DNA of 64,000 bases, from contig NZ_SPMY01000019.1 of assembly GCF_012939955.1 (NCBI RefSeq), positions 65,782-129,781 of the forward strand, given 5' to 3'. The notes beneath the pieces are model-generated. The model had not been told where the DNA came from and made no database searches. It saw nothing but the letters and a program-made list of their open reading frames with translations. This DNA is from Candidatus Accumulibacter phosphatis. Lineage in GTDB: Bacteria; Pseudomonadota; Gammaproteobacteria; Burkholderiales; Rhodocyclaceae. Position 1 is the first letter of the stretch, and every line of letters begins with the position of its first letter. Both the position numbers and the translations under genes were made by a program. Of the stretch, positions 52,509 through 61,591 are shown piece by piece.

Positions 52509-53456
52509 TCAAAGCTGATACTCCTCCCCCGGCCGCGCACCGGCAATGGCCATATCGACCGCTTTGCGCGTCAGCTGCGGCGCGAAAAGCTCAATGAAGT
52601 CGTACTCGAAGCGACGGATGTGATTGCCACGCCGCAAGCCGATGCGCGTGGTGTTCGAGCCAAAGAGATGTTCGGCAGGCAGCGCCTGCAGGCCGGCGTC
52701 GCGGGTGGCATCGAAAGCCATGCTGGCGATGATGCCGAGGCCGAGGCCGAGGCTGACGTAGGTCTTGATGACGTCGGCGTCGATGGCGGTGAGCACGACG
52801 TTGGGGGTCAACCGGGCGAGTTCGAAAGCCTTGTTGATGCGCGAGCGACCGGCGAAGGCCGAGTCGTAGGTGATCAGTGGCCAGCGCGCCAGGGCAGTCA
52901 GGGACAGGGGCTTCTCGCCGAGGATGGCATGCCCGTCGGGAGCGATCACGCAGTGCACCCATTGGTAGCACGGGAGCATCAGGAGCTGCGGGTACTGGTC
53001 GAGCGCTTCGGTGGCGATGGCAATGTCGGCCTCGCCTTTCAGCGCCCATTCGGCGATCTGCGTCGGATGCCCCTGGCGCAGCGACAGCCGCACCCGCGGA
53101 TGGCGGTCGACGAAGCTCTTGACGACGCCGGGCAGCGCGTAGCGTGCCTGCGTGTGCGTCGTGGCGATGACCAGGCTGCCGGAGTCGCCACCGGCGTACT
53201 CCTCGCCGACGCGACGGATGTTCTCCGCGTCGCGCAGGATTCGTTCGGCGATTTCGAGCACCGCCCGGCCCGGCTCGGTGACCGCTGTCAGGCGCTTGCC
53301 ACTGCGCTCGAAAACGATCACCCCCAGTTCGTCTTCGAGCAGCTTGATCTGTTTCGAGATTCCCGGTTGCGAGGTGTACAGCGCTGCCGCGGCTTCCGAA
53401 ACGTTGAGGCCGCGCTGCGCCACTTCGACGAGATAACGCAGTTGCTGGAGCTTCAT
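52509..53456 (-). CDS. cysB: CysB-type LysR-family transcriptional regulator
   Basis: 315 residues. A winged helix-turn-helix spans 1-60 (MKLQQLRYLVEVAQRGLNVSEAAAALYTSQPGISKQIKLLEDELG), then the CysB/Cbl effector domain with IATTHTQARYALPGVV, the ligand-binding region HPTQIAEWALKGEADIAIATE, and DADVIKTYVSLGLGLGIIA. CysB activates sulfate assimilation genes with N-acetylserine or O-acetylserine as signal. The ATG at 53456 has AAGGGT five bases upstream; a GTG two codons earlier is possible. It is divergent from the sulfur cluster that starts at 53564, as expected for its regulator. Confidence 0.93.
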   Translation of the reverse strand: MKLQQLRYLVEVAQRGLNVSEAAAALYTSQPGISKQIKLLEDELGVIVFERSGKRLTAVTEPGRAVLEIAERILRDAENIRRVGEEYAGGDSGSLVIATTHTQARYALPGVVKSFVDRHPRVRLSLRQGHPTQIAEWALKGEADIAIATEALDQYPQLLMLPCYQWVHCVIAPDGHAILGEKPLSLTALARWPLITYDSAFAGRSRINKAFELARLTPNVVLTAIDADVIKTYVSLGLGLGIIASMAFDATRDAGLQALPAEHLFGSNTTRIGLRRGNHIRRFEYDFIELFAPQLTRKAVDMAIAGARPGEEYQL

Positions 53457-53563
53457 CGCCACCCTTAATCACCGTTGGTTATAACAATCTAACTGAATAG
53501 TCTTTTTCGATCAAACTCTGTGCTGCTACCATGCGCGCTCATTTTCGCTAGAGCGGATCCTTG

Positions 53564-54340
53564 ATGGACTGGATGTTCACCTTGTCGGGCTTTGTCGTTG
53601 GCGCCATCGTCGGGCTCACCGGCGTTGGTGGCGGCTCGCTGATGACCCCACTTCTGGTGCTGGTCTTCGGCATCCACCCGGCAACGGCCGTCGGTACCGA
53701 TCTCCTGTATGCGGCAATCACCAAGGCTGGCGGCACTTTCGTGCATGCCAAGAAGGACCATGTCGACTGGCGCATCACCCGTCTGCTGGCGACGGGCAGT
53801 ATTCCCGCCGCGCTGCTGACCATCTGGGCGCTGTCCTTCCTGCCCAAGCAGAGCGACGAGGTTTCGCACGTGATCTCGGTCTCGCTGGGCATCGCCCTGC
53901 TGCTCACCGCCGGGGCGATCATTTTCCGCCACAAGCTGCAGAACCACGCCCTGGCCCACGCTGATGACAGCGCCCATACGCAGCTGCGAGCACCGATCAC
54001 CATTGCCGTCGGCGCACTGCTCGGCGTCCTGGTCACCGTTTCATCGGTCGGCGCCGGGGCGCTCGGCGTCGCCGTGCTGTTCTACCTTTACCCGCGGCTG
54101 CCGACACTGCGCATCATCGGCAGCGACCTCGCGCACGCTGTGCCGCTGACCCTGGTCGCCGGCCTCGGGCACTGGCTGCTTGGCAGCATCGACTGGTCGC
54201 TGCTTGGCAGCCTGCTGCTCGGCTCGCTGCCCGGAATCTGGCTCGGCAGCCACGCCTCGGCGAAAATCCCGGACCGTATTCTTCGCCCCATCCTGGCCTG
54301 CATGCTGCTCGTCATCGGCGGCAAGCTGATCGCCCAGTAG
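53564..54340 (+). CDS. TauE/SafE-family sulfite/sulfur-compound permease
   Basis: 258-residue membrane protein with about eight helices. The start contains the family glycine motif FVVGAIVGLTGVGGGSLMTPLLVLVFGIHPATAVGTDLLYAAITKAGG, repeated in the second half as VSSVGAGALGVAVLFYLYP. Members move sulfite, sulfoacetate or related anions. Placed between cysB and cysI, it probably imports a sulfur compound or exports excess sulfite. The ATG at 53564 is preferred over a TTG one codon earlier. It is followed by cysI after 64 bases. Confidence 0.88.
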   Translation: MDWMFTLSGFVVGAIVGLTGVGGGSLMTPLLVLVFGIHPATAVGTDLLYAAITKAGGTFVHAKKDHVDWRITRLLATGSIPAALLTIWALSFLPKQSDEVSHVISVSLGIALLLTAGAIIFRHKLQNHALAHADDSAHTQLRAPITIAVGALLGVLVTVSSVGAGALGVAVLFYLYPRLPTLRIIGSDLAHAVPLTLVAGLGHWLLGSIDWSLLGSLLLGSLPGIWLGSHASAKIPDRILRPILACMLLVIGGKLIAQ

Positions 54341-54404
54341 ATGCCCGTGCCCGGCCTGATCCAGGGAATGGCAGGCATGACTTCATTCTTATAAGGAGCG
54401 ACCC

Positions 54405-56123
54405 ATGTATCGCTACGACAGTACTGACCAACAACTGATTGACCAGCGCGTGAGCCAGTATCGCGGCCAGATGGAGCGCCATCTGGCGGGTGAACTCTCG
54501 GACGACGAGCTGCGTCCGCTGCGCCTGCAGAACGGCCTTTACATCCAGCGGCACGGTCCGATGCTGCGCATCGCCATCCCCTACGGCATGCTCTCGTCGG
54601 CGCAGCTGCGCAAGCTGGCCGAAATATCGCGCCGCTACGACCGTGCCGTCGGGCACTTCACGACCCGCCAGAACATGCAGCTCAACTGGCCGCAGTTCGA
54701 GGAAACGCCGGAGATCCTGGCCGAGCTGGCGAGCGTCGAAATGCACGCCGTGCAGACCTCGGGCAACTGCATCCGCAACATCACCAGCGACCACTTTGCC
54801 GGCGTCGCGCCGGACGAACTGGTCGACCCGCGCCCGTACTGCGAACTGCTGCGGCAATGGTCGACTTTCCATCCGGAATTCGCCTTCCTGCCGCGCAAGT
54901 TCAAGATCGCGGTGAATGCCGCGGCACAGGACCGCGCAGTGATCCGGGCGCACGACATCGGACTCGAGGTGGTCAGCGACGAGCGTGGCGAGATCGGCTT
55001 CAAGGTCCTCGTCGGTGGCGGTCTCGGGCGCACGCCGATCCTCGGCAAGGTGGTTCGCGAGTTTCTGCCGCGCCGGCACATCCTCTCCTACCTGGAGGCC
55101 ATCCTGCGCCTGTATAACCGCTATGGTCGCCGCGACAACATGTACAAGGCGCGTATCAAGATTCTCGTGCAGGCGCTCGGCAGCGAGGAGTTTGCGCGCC
55201 AGGTCGAGGCCGAGTGGGCGCATCTGCGCGACGGCGAGACGACGGTCACCGACGCCGAGTTCGAGCGTATCGCCGGCCACTTCGAGCCGCCGGCCTGGGA
55301 GACGCTGCCTGCCGAAGACCCCGCGCACAACGCCCGCCTGACTGCCGACAAGGCTTTCGCCAACTGGGTCAAGCGCTGCGTGCACCCTCACAAGACGCCG
55401 GGCTATGCCGCCGTGACGCTGTCGCTGAAAGCGCCGGGAGTCGCTCCCGGCGACATCAGCGACACGCAGATGATCGCCGTCGCCGACCTCGCCGACCGCT
55501 TCAGCTTCGGCGAACTGCGCGTCAGCCATGAACAGAACCTGATCCTTTCCGACGTCAAGCTCGGCGATCTGCACGAGCTCTGGCAACTCGCCCGCGGCCA
55601 GCGCCTGGCGACCGCCAACATCGGTCTGCTGACGGACATGATCTGCTGCCCTGGCGGCGACCTCTGTGCTCTGGCCAATGCGCGCTCGCTACCGATCGCC
55701 GAGGCGGTGAACGACAAATTCGACGACCTCGACTATCTCTACGACATCGGCGACATCTCGCTCAACATCTCGGGCTGCATGAACTCCTGTGGTCACCATC
55801 ATGTCGCCAACATCGGCATTCTCGGCGTCGACAAAAACGACGAGGAGTGGTACCAGATCACCGTCGGCGGCCAACAGGGCAACAGCGCGATCATCGGCAA
55901 GGTCATCGGCCCTTCCTTCTACGCCCAGGAAGTGCCGGAGGTCATCGAAGCCCTGATCGCCGTCTATCTCGAACAGCGCACCGCCAGCGAGCGCTTCATC
56001 GACACCTGGCAGCGCGTCGGTATCGAGCCCTTCAAGGCACGCGCCTACGCCGGCCGCGACCGGCGCCGCACGGCCAAGGTCGCCGGCAAGGAAAGCCAAG
56101 CAAAGGAAATCGTCAATGCCTAG
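54405..56123 (+). CDS. cysI: Sulfite reductase hemoprotein (nitrite/sulfite reductase family)
   Basis: 572 residues. Reduces sulfite to sulfide with six electrons using siroheme and a [4Fe-4S] cluster. Cluster and siroheme ligands are in MICCPGGDLCALA (about 414-426) and LNISGCMNSCGHHH (about 455-468). Substrate-binding motifs FTTRQNMQLNWP and TSGNCIRNI are present. There is no cysJ flavoprotein nearby, so the donor may be ferredoxin or another protein, as is usual where cysI is paired with DUF934. GGAG lies 7 bases before the ATG. The end overlaps the DUF934 gene by 8 bases. Confidence 0.93.
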   Translation: MYRYDSTDQQLIDQRVSQYRGQMERHLAGELSDDELRPLRLQNGLYIQRHGPMLRIAIPYGMLSSAQLRKLAEISRRYDRAVGHFTTRQNMQLNWPQFEETPEILAELASVEMHAVQTSGNCIRNITSDHFAGVAPDELVDPRPYCELLRQWSTFHPEFAFLPRKFKIAVNAAAQDRAVIRAHDIGLEVVSDERGEIGFKVLVGGGLGRTPILGKVVREFLPRRHILSYLEAILRLYNRYGRRDNMYKARIKILVQALGSEEFARQVEAEWAHLRDGETTVTDAEFERIAGHFEPPAWETLPAEDPAHNARLTADKAFANWVKRCVHPHKTPGYAAVTLSLKAPGVAPGDISDTQMIAVADLADRFSFGELRVSHEQNLILSDVKLGDLHELWQLARGQRLATANIGLLTDMICCPGGDLCALANARSLPIAEAVNDKFDDLDYLYDIGDISLNISGCMNSCGHHHVANIGILGVDKNDEEWYQITVGGQQGNSAIIGKVIGPSFYAQEVPEVIEALIAVYLEQRTASERFIDTWQRVGIEPFKARAYAGRDRRRTAKVAGKESQAKEIVNA

Positions 56124-56643
56124 GATCATCAAGAATACGCAGATCGTCGAAGACCACTGGCAGGTGCTGACGCTGGCCGAAGGAGAAACACCGGAAGCCG
56201 TCGCCCTGCCTGCCGCGCCGACGCTGCTGCCGCTGGCCGTCTGGCTGGCACGCCGGAACGAGATCGTCGCCGCAGGCCTGGCGCCTGGCGTCTGGCTGGA
56301 CGCCGGCGAGGGCCCGGAAGCATTGGCCGACGACCTCGACCGATTGGCGGTGATCGGCGTCAATTTCCCGAAATTCACCGACGGCCGCAGCTACTCCAGC
56401 GCCCGCCTGCTGCGCGAGCGCTACGCCTACCGCGGCGAGATTCGCGCCCTCGGCGACGTGCAGCAGGACCAGCTGTTTTTCATGCGCCGCTGCGGTATCG
56501 ACGCCTACGCCCTGCGTGCCGACAAGGACATCGACAAAGCGCTCGCCGGTTTGGCGGTCTTCAGCGACGCCTACCAGGCGGCGGTCGACCAGCCGCAACC
56601 GCTGTTCCGCCGGCGCACGGCACGCGGCCAGGAGGCGGCATGA
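56116..56643 (+). CDS. DUF934 family protein (sulfite reductase-associated)
   Basis: 175 residues, no signal peptide or membrane helix. The family core is DLDRLAVIGVNFPKFTDGRSYSSARLLRERYAYRGEIRALGDVQQDQLFFMRRCGIDAYAL. DUF934 genes regularly sit between cysI and cysH in proteobacteria lacking cysJ, so the protein is thought to help sulfite reductase, perhaps in electron supply, but no reaction is known. It overlaps cysI by 8 bases and cysH by 4, indicating tight translational coupling. Confidence 0.9.
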   Translation: MPRIIKNTQIVEDHWQVLTLAEGETPEAVALPAAPTLLPLAVWLARRNEIVAAGLAPGVWLDAGEGPEALADDLDRLAVIGVNFPKFTDGRSYSSARLLRERYAYRGEIRALGDVQQDQLFFMRRCGIDAYALRADKDIDKALAGLAVFSDAYQAAVDQPQPLFRRRTARGQEAA

Positions 56644-57365
56644 AGCACCTCGGCACACTCGACGACCCCGCGCTGCTCGACGCGCTGGCCAGCAAAGTCG
56701 CTGGCGCGCGCCGCCTGTTGCGCGCAATCGCCGACGATTTCTCGCCGGCCGCTTTTGCCAGCAGTCTCGGTGCCGAAGACATGGTGCTCACCGATCTGAT
56801 CGTCACCGAGCGGCTCGACATCGAGATCTTCTCGCTCGACACCGGCCGCCTGCCGGCCGAGACCTACGCGCTGATCGCCAAGGTCAAGAGCCACTACGGC
56901 CTGGCGCTGCGCCTGTATTATCCGCGCCACGATCTGGCCGAGGCATGGACGCGTGAGAACGGCATAAACGCTTTCTACGAGTCGGTCGAGCTGCGCAAGG
57001 GCTGCTGCCATTTCCGCAAGGTTGAACCTCTGCAACGCGCGCTGGCTGGCCGCAAGGCCTGGATCACCGGCATGCGCGCGCAGCAATCGGCGACTCGTGA
57101 GGACCTGCCGCTGCGCAGTTTCGACGTCGGCAGCGGTGGGCTCGAGAAATTCAACCCGCTCACAGCATGGAGCGAACGCGAAGTCTGGGCCTACCTCAAG
57201 CAGCAGCAGGTACCGTACAACGCCTTGCACGACCAGTTCTACCCGAGCATCGGCTGCGCGCCCTGCTCGCGCGCGATCACGCCGGGAGAAGATGTACGCG
57301 CCGGCCGCTGGTGGTGGGAGAATCCCGACTCGAAGGAATGCGGCTTGCACCTCAAGCGCACCTGA
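56640..57365 (+). CDS. cysH: Adenylyl-sulfate (APS) reductase, assimilatory
   Basis: 241 residues. Reduces APS to sulfite and AMP with thioredoxin-type electrons. The bacterial APS-reductase [4Fe-4S] ligands are present, KGCCHFRK (paired Cys) and GCAPCSR, along with the nucleophilic Cys of the C-terminal motif KECGLH. Other motifs are ASSLGAEDMVLTDLI and IFSLDTGRLPAETY. This makes it an APS rather than PAPS reductase, consistent with cysN lacking a fused APS kinase and with no cysC in the window. It overlaps the DUF934 gene by 4 bases. Confidence 0.93.
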   Translation: MKHLGTLDDPALLDALASKVAGARRLLRAIADDFSPAAFASSLGAEDMVLTDLIVTERLDIEIFSLDTGRLPAETYALIAKVKSHYGLALRLYYPRHDLAEAWTRENGINAFYESVELRKGCCHFRKVEPLQRALAGRKAWITGMRAQQSATREDLPLRSFDVGSGGLEKFNPLTAWSEREVWAYLKQQQVPYNALHDQFYPSIGCAPCSRAITPGEDVRAGRWWWENPDSKECGLHLKRT

Positions 57366-57407
57366 AACCCGCACCGACAAACAACCGATGAATCACACAG
57401 GTCAATC

Positions 57408-58328
57408 ATGAGCAGCACAGCACTTTCTAGTGTCACCCTTTCCCATCTCGACTGGCTCGAATCCGAGGCCATCCACATCATGCGCGAGGTTGCCGGCCAA
57501 TGCAGCAACCCGGTGCTGCTGTTCTCCGGCGGCAAGGACTCGATCTGCATGCTGCGTATCGCCGAGAAAGCCTTTCGCCCAGGCCGTTTCCCGTTCCCGC
57601 TGATGCATATCGATACCGGCCACAACTACCAGGAAGTCACCGACTTCCGCGACCAGCGCGCCGCCGAGCTCGGCGAGCGGCTGATCGTGCGTTCGCTCGA
57701 GGACTCGATGGCGCGCGGCACGGTGGTCCTCAAGTCCGCCGACGAACCGCGCAACAAGCACCAGTCGATAACCCTGCTCGAAGCAATCGAGGAATTCGGT
57801 TTCGACGCTTGCATTGGTGGTGCGCGCCGCGACGAGGAAAAGGCACGCGCCAAGGAGCGAATTTTTTCCTTCCGCGACGAATTCGGCCAGTGGGACCCCA
57901 AGAACCAGCGCCCCGAGCTCTGGGACCTCTATAACGCACGCAGCTTCAAAGGCGAAAACATTCGCGTTTTCCCGATCTCGAACTGGACCGAGATCGACGT
58001 CTGGCAGTACATCGAGCGCGAGCGACTGGCCCTGCCATCGATCTACTTCGCGCACCGCCGCCCCATCGTCCGGCGCAGCGGCGGCATGCTGCCGGTCACC
58101 GCGGTGACACCGGTCAAGCCCGGTGAGGTGGTGGAAGAAGTGATGGTTCGCTTTCGCACCGTCGGCGATATCACCTGCACGGCGCCGGTCGAGTCAGACG
58201 CCGACAGCGTCGCCAAGATCATCGCCGAAACGGCAATCACGACGATCACCGAGCGTGGCGCCACCCGCCTCGACGACCAGACCTCGGACGCGTCGATGGA
58301 GCAACGCAAGAAGGAAGGCTATTTCTGA
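57408..58328 (+). CDS. cysD: Sulfate adenylyltransferase subunit 2
   Basis: 306 residues, ATP-pyrophosphatase domain of the ATP sulfurylase heterodimer that makes APS from sulfate and ATP. The PP-loop is LLFSGGKDSICMLRIAEKAF (about 40-60). Other signatures are LMHIDTGHNYQEVTDFRD, DACIGGARRDEEKARAKER, and FPISNWTEIDVWQYIERE. The ending ATRLDDQTSDASMEQRKKEGYF is typical of CysD. The last base of its stop overlaps the first of the cysN ATG. It follows cysH by 42 bases. Confidence 0.95.
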   Translation: MSSTALSSVTLSHLDWLESEAIHIMREVAGQCSNPVLLFSGGKDSICMLRIAEKAFRPGRFPFPLMHIDTGHNYQEVTDFRDQRAAELGERLIVRSLEDSMARGTVVLKSADEPRNKHQSITLLEAIEEFGFDACIGGARRDEEKARAKERIFSFRDEFGQWDPKNQRPELWDLYNARSFKGENIRVFPISNWTEIDVWQYIERERLALPSIYFAHRRPIVRRSGGMLPVTAVTPVKPGEVVEEVMVRFRTVGDITCTAPVESDADSVAKIIAETAITTITERGATRLDDQTSDASMEQRKKEGYF

Positions 58329-59635
58329 TGTCCGCAATCGACACCATTGAACCCATGCAAGCACTCCCCCTCGAAGATGCCCCCGACAACGGCCTGCTGC
58401 GCTTTCTGACCTGCGGCAGCGTCGACGACGGCAAGAGCACGCTGATCGGCCGCCTGCTCTACGACAGCAAGACGATTCTCGCCGACACCCTGCACGCCAT
58501 GCAGCGCACGTCCGAAAAACGCGGGCTGGATGTTGTCGACCTGTCGCTGCTCACCGACGGCCTGCAGGCCGAGCGCGAACAGGGAATCACCATCGACGTC
58601 GCCTATCGCTACTTCACCACCGGCACGCGCAAATACATCATCGCCGACGCCCCAGGCCACGAGCAGTACACGCGCAACATGGTCACCGCCGCGTCGACGG
58701 CCGACCTGGCGATCATCCTCATCGACGCCCGCAGGGGCGTTCTCGCGCAGACCCGCCGCCACTCGTACATAGCGCACCTGCTCGGCATCCCGCAGGTGGT
58801 AGTGGCCGTAAACAAGATGGACCTGGTCGACTACTCGCCAGAAATCTTCGCCCGCATCAAGGCCGACTATCTGGCCTTTGCCGGCAAACTGGGGATCGCG
58901 AACATTCGCTTCATGCCGATGTCGGCGCTGCACGGCGACATGATCGTCGAGCGCGGCACGCGACTCGACTGGTACACCGGGCCGAGCCTCATCGAAACCC
59001 TCGAAACGGTGCCGGCAGTCCATAGCGCACACGCCGAGAAATTCCGCTTCCCGGTGCAATATGTGTGCCGTCCGCAGGATTCGGCCAATCCGGAACTGCA
59101 CGATTATCGCGGCTTCATGGGCCGTGTCGAGTCCGGCGAGCTGGCCATCGGCGACGCGGTGACGGTGCTGCCCTCGGGGCTGGAGACGCGCGTCAAGGAC
59201 ATCCAGGTGCTCGCCGAGTCACTGCCCTGTGCCACCGCCGAGCAGTCGGTGACCCTCCTCCTCGAAGACGAGATCGACATCTCGCGCGGCGACATGATCG
59301 TCAAGAGCGGCGAACTGCCGACGCTCAGCAAACAGATCGACGCCATGCTCTGCTGGCTGGCCGAAGCAGCGCTCGATCCACGCCGCAAATACCTCATTCG
59401 TCACACCACCCGCGATAGCAAGGCGATGCTCGCCGGCATCGATTACCGGATCGACATCAACACCATGGAACAGCAGGCGTGCGAGCGGCTGGTGATGAAT
59501 GACATTGCCCGCGTGCGCTTCAAACTGGCGCAGCCGATTTTTGCCGACCCCTACGCGGAAAGCCGCGGCACCGGCGCCTTCATCGTCATCGACGAATCTT
59601 CGAACAACACCATCGGCGCCGGCATGATTCTCTGA
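58328..59635 (+). CDS. cysN: Sulfate adenylyltransferase subunit 1 (GTPase)
   Basis: 435 residues; GTP hydrolysis drives APS formation by CysD. G1 is GSVDDGKSTLIGRLLYDSK, G3 is DAPGHEQYTRNM, G4 is NKMD, followed by elongation factor-like beta-barrel domains. The length is that of a plain CysN, without the C-terminal APS kinase of NodQ/CysNC proteins. Together with the APS-type cysH, this indicates a PAPS-independent route. The start overlaps the cysD stop by one base. Confidence 0.95.
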   Translation: MSAIDTIEPMQALPLEDAPDNGLLRFLTCGSVDDGKSTLIGRLLYDSKTILADTLHAMQRTSEKRGLDVVDLSLLTDGLQAEREQGITIDVAYRYFTTGTRKYIIADAPGHEQYTRNMVTAASTADLAIILIDARRGVLAQTRRHSYIAHLLGIPQVVVAVNKMDLVDYSPEIFARIKADYLAFAGKLGIANIRFMPMSALHGDMIVERGTRLDWYTGPSLIETLETVPAVHSAHAEKFRFPVQYVCRPQDSANPELHDYRGFMGRVESGELAIGDAVTVLPSGLETRVKDIQVLAESLPCATAEQSVTLLLEDEIDISRGDMIVKSGELPTLSKQIDAMLCWLAEAALDPRRKYLIRHTTRDSKAMLAGIDYRIDINTMEQQACERLVMNDIARVRFKLAQPIFADPYAESRGTGAFIVIDESSNNTIGAGMIL

Positions 59636-59656
59636 TCGGCACGGCCTGCTGTGGTC

Positions 59657-60733
59657 ATGGATATTCACGGAAAGCCAATCGCCGAACGCATAGCCTGGCT
59701 GTTCGGCCTGGCCGAGCGCCATGCAGCGATGTACCGCAGCCCGGAAGCCTGGCTGGCACGCCAGCGCTATCAGGCCGAGCACCCGACGGCGATTGCCGTC
59801 CTCAAGTGCATGGACGGGCGCATCAACATCCCGGTGGCGACCAACACCCCGGTCGGCCTGCTGATGCCTTTTCGCAACCTCGGTGGGATCTTCGACCTCG
59901 GCTGGCCGCACCTCGGCGAAGTGCTCGCGCACCATGTGCAGCGCGTCGTCAACGCCGGACGGCATGTGCTTTTCCTGGTCACCTACCACTACTCGCAGGG
60001 CGAGCCACGGCGCGGTTGTGCCGGCTTCGACTACGACACGGCGGCAGCCATCGCCCATACCTACGAGATACGCCGCCAGGTCGAACACATCTTCGGCAGC
60101 GACCACGGTACCGTCTATCCGCTGGTTTGCGGTTTCGAAACCGACGAAGACGCACTGGTGATCCACGGCACCACTGGCGAGCAGTTGCACCTGGCGAAAC
60201 TGACCGCCGCCGACCGGGCAGCGCTCGAACAACGCCTCGCCGCCCTGCTGCCCGACATGCCGGCACAGATGCGCGCCGATCTGCTGCCGCTGCTGCACGG
60301 CAATCTCGAACATATCGAGAGCGTACGCTCGCAGATCCGCAGTCGCGAGCGCCTGCTGGACATCGAGCACCGCGAGTGGACGATTTGTCTCGGGCGTGGC
60401 TTCGATTTCCTGCACACGCCCAATGTCGCCTTGATCATCGGCCCCTACAGCCCCAATCTCGACGTCCCGATCCGCAAGGCGGCCGGGATCATCGAAGCGA
60501 ACATGCAGGCCGGACGGATTCCGGATGATGGCTTTCTGCTCCTGGCGTCGGTACCGTACGAGGAAATCGGCGTAGACCGCGCGCGGGCGGAGCTCAAGTC
60601 GAGCTTCCTGTCGAGCTTCGCCGCCGACGTCATTCGCCGCGAATTTCCCCGCCTGGGCGAGCAGATGACAACGCGCACGGCGGTCCTCGACTGGCGCTCG
60701 CGAACCCTGGAGGCGATCGCCAGCAAGCAGTAG
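59657..60733 (+). CDS. Beta-carbonic-anhydrase-like protein of unknown function
   Basis: 358 residues. The segment AVLKCMDGRINIPVATNTPVGLLMPFRNLGG (about 47-77) has the C-x-D-x-R pattern of beta-carbonic anhydrases, and VTYHYSQGEPRRGCAGFDYD (about 110-130) gives a His and a second Cys that could complete a zinc site. The C-terminal 200 residues are mostly helical and unfamiliar. It could supply bicarbonate, bind zinc without catalysis, or use another substrate. It starts 22 bases after cysN and probably belongs to the sulfur operon. The ATG at 59657 is taken; a GTG two codons earlier is possible. Confidence 0.7.
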   Translation: MDIHGKPIAERIAWLFGLAERHAAMYRSPEAWLARQRYQAEHPTAIAVLKCMDGRINIPVATNTPVGLLMPFRNLGGIFDLGWPHLGEVLAHHVQRVVNAGRHVLFLVTYHYSQGEPRRGCAGFDYDTAAAIAHTYEIRRQVEHIFGSDHGTVYPLVCGFETDEDALVIHGTTGEQLHLAKLTAADRAALEQRLAALLPDMPAQMRADLLPLLHGNLEHIESVRSQIRSRERLLDIEHREWTICLGRGFDFLHTPNVALIIGPYSPNLDVPIRKAAGIIEANMQAGRIPDDGFLLLASVPYEEIGVDRARAELKSSFLSSFAADVIRREFPRLGEQMTTRTAVLDWRSRTLEAIASKQ

Positions 60734-60829
60734 CCGCGTGCGCCAGGCACCTGGTGACAGCCAGCCAAGCGACAGGGCGTGGCGGCAAGCTGTTAGAATC
60801 GCGCCCTCTATCTACCGGCCTTGCCTATC

Positions 60830-61591
60830 ATGTCCCAGAATTCACGCCTGATTTTCGGCTTCCATTCGACGCTCGCCAAACTGCGTCACGACCCCGGCGC
60901 AATACGTGAAATCTACGTCGACGCCGCGCGCCACGATGCTCGCCTGCGTGATCTGGTTCGCCAGGCGGAGTTCGCCACGGTGCGCATCCTTCCGGTGGAC
61001 GGCGCGCGACTGCAGGCCATGGCGCCAGGCGCCCGGCACCAGGGAGTGATCGCCACGGTCGATGCGACGCCGCGGCACGTGACTCTCGACGACGTTCTCG
61101 ACACCCTCGACGAACCAGCCTTCCTGCTGATCCTCGACGGTATTCAGGATCCGCATAACCTCGGCGCCTGCCTGCGGGTTGCCGATGCCGTCGGCGCGCA
61201 CGCGGTCGTCGCACCCAAGGATCGTGCCGTTGGCTTGACACAGGCGGCCGTGAAAGTGGCCAGTGGTGCCGCCGAGACGGTCCCCTACGTCACGGTCACC
61301 AATCTCGCACGCACGCTGCGCGAACTGAAGGAAAGGGAAATCTGGATCGTCGGCACCGATGCCGACGCCAAGGACGATCTCTACAGCGCCCAGTGGCCCA
61401 CGGCCTGCGCCTGGGTACTCGGCGCCGAAGGCGACGGCCTGCGCCGCCTGACGCGCGAGACCTGTGACCAACTGGTCAACATCCCGATGCTCGGCTCCGT
61501 CGCCAGCCTCAATGTCTCGGTCGCCACCGGCGTCTGCCTCTACGAGGCGCGACGACGGCGCGGGCCAGCCAGCAATTCCGGCAATTACTAA
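60830..61591 (+). CDS. rlmB: 23S rRNA (guanosine(2251)-2'-O)-methyltransferase
   Basis: SPOUT methyltransferase of 253 residues that modifies G2251 in the ribosomal P-loop. An N-terminal substrate-binding domain (LIFGFHSTLAKLRHDPGAIREIYVD) is followed by the knot domain with LLILDGIQDPHNLGACLRVADAVGAHAVV, VKVASGAAETVPYVTVTNLARTL, WVLGAEGDGLRRL and IPMLGSVASLNVSVATGVCLYEA. The ATG at 60830 gives the usual start; a TTG three codons earlier is less likely. The 3' end overlaps the convergent wzc-like gene by four bases. Confidence 0.94.
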   Translation: MSQNSRLIFGFHSTLAKLRHDPGAIREIYVDAARHDARLRDLVRQAEFATVRILPVDGARLQAMAPGARHQGVIATVDATPRHVTLDDVLDTLDEPAFLLILDGIQDPHNLGACLRVADAVGAHAVVAPKDRAVGLTQAAVKVASGAAETVPYVTVTNLARTLRELKEREIWIVGTDADAKDDLYSAQWPTACAWVLGAEGDGLRRLTRETCDQLVNIPMLGSVASLNVSVATGVCLYEARRRRGPASNSGNY

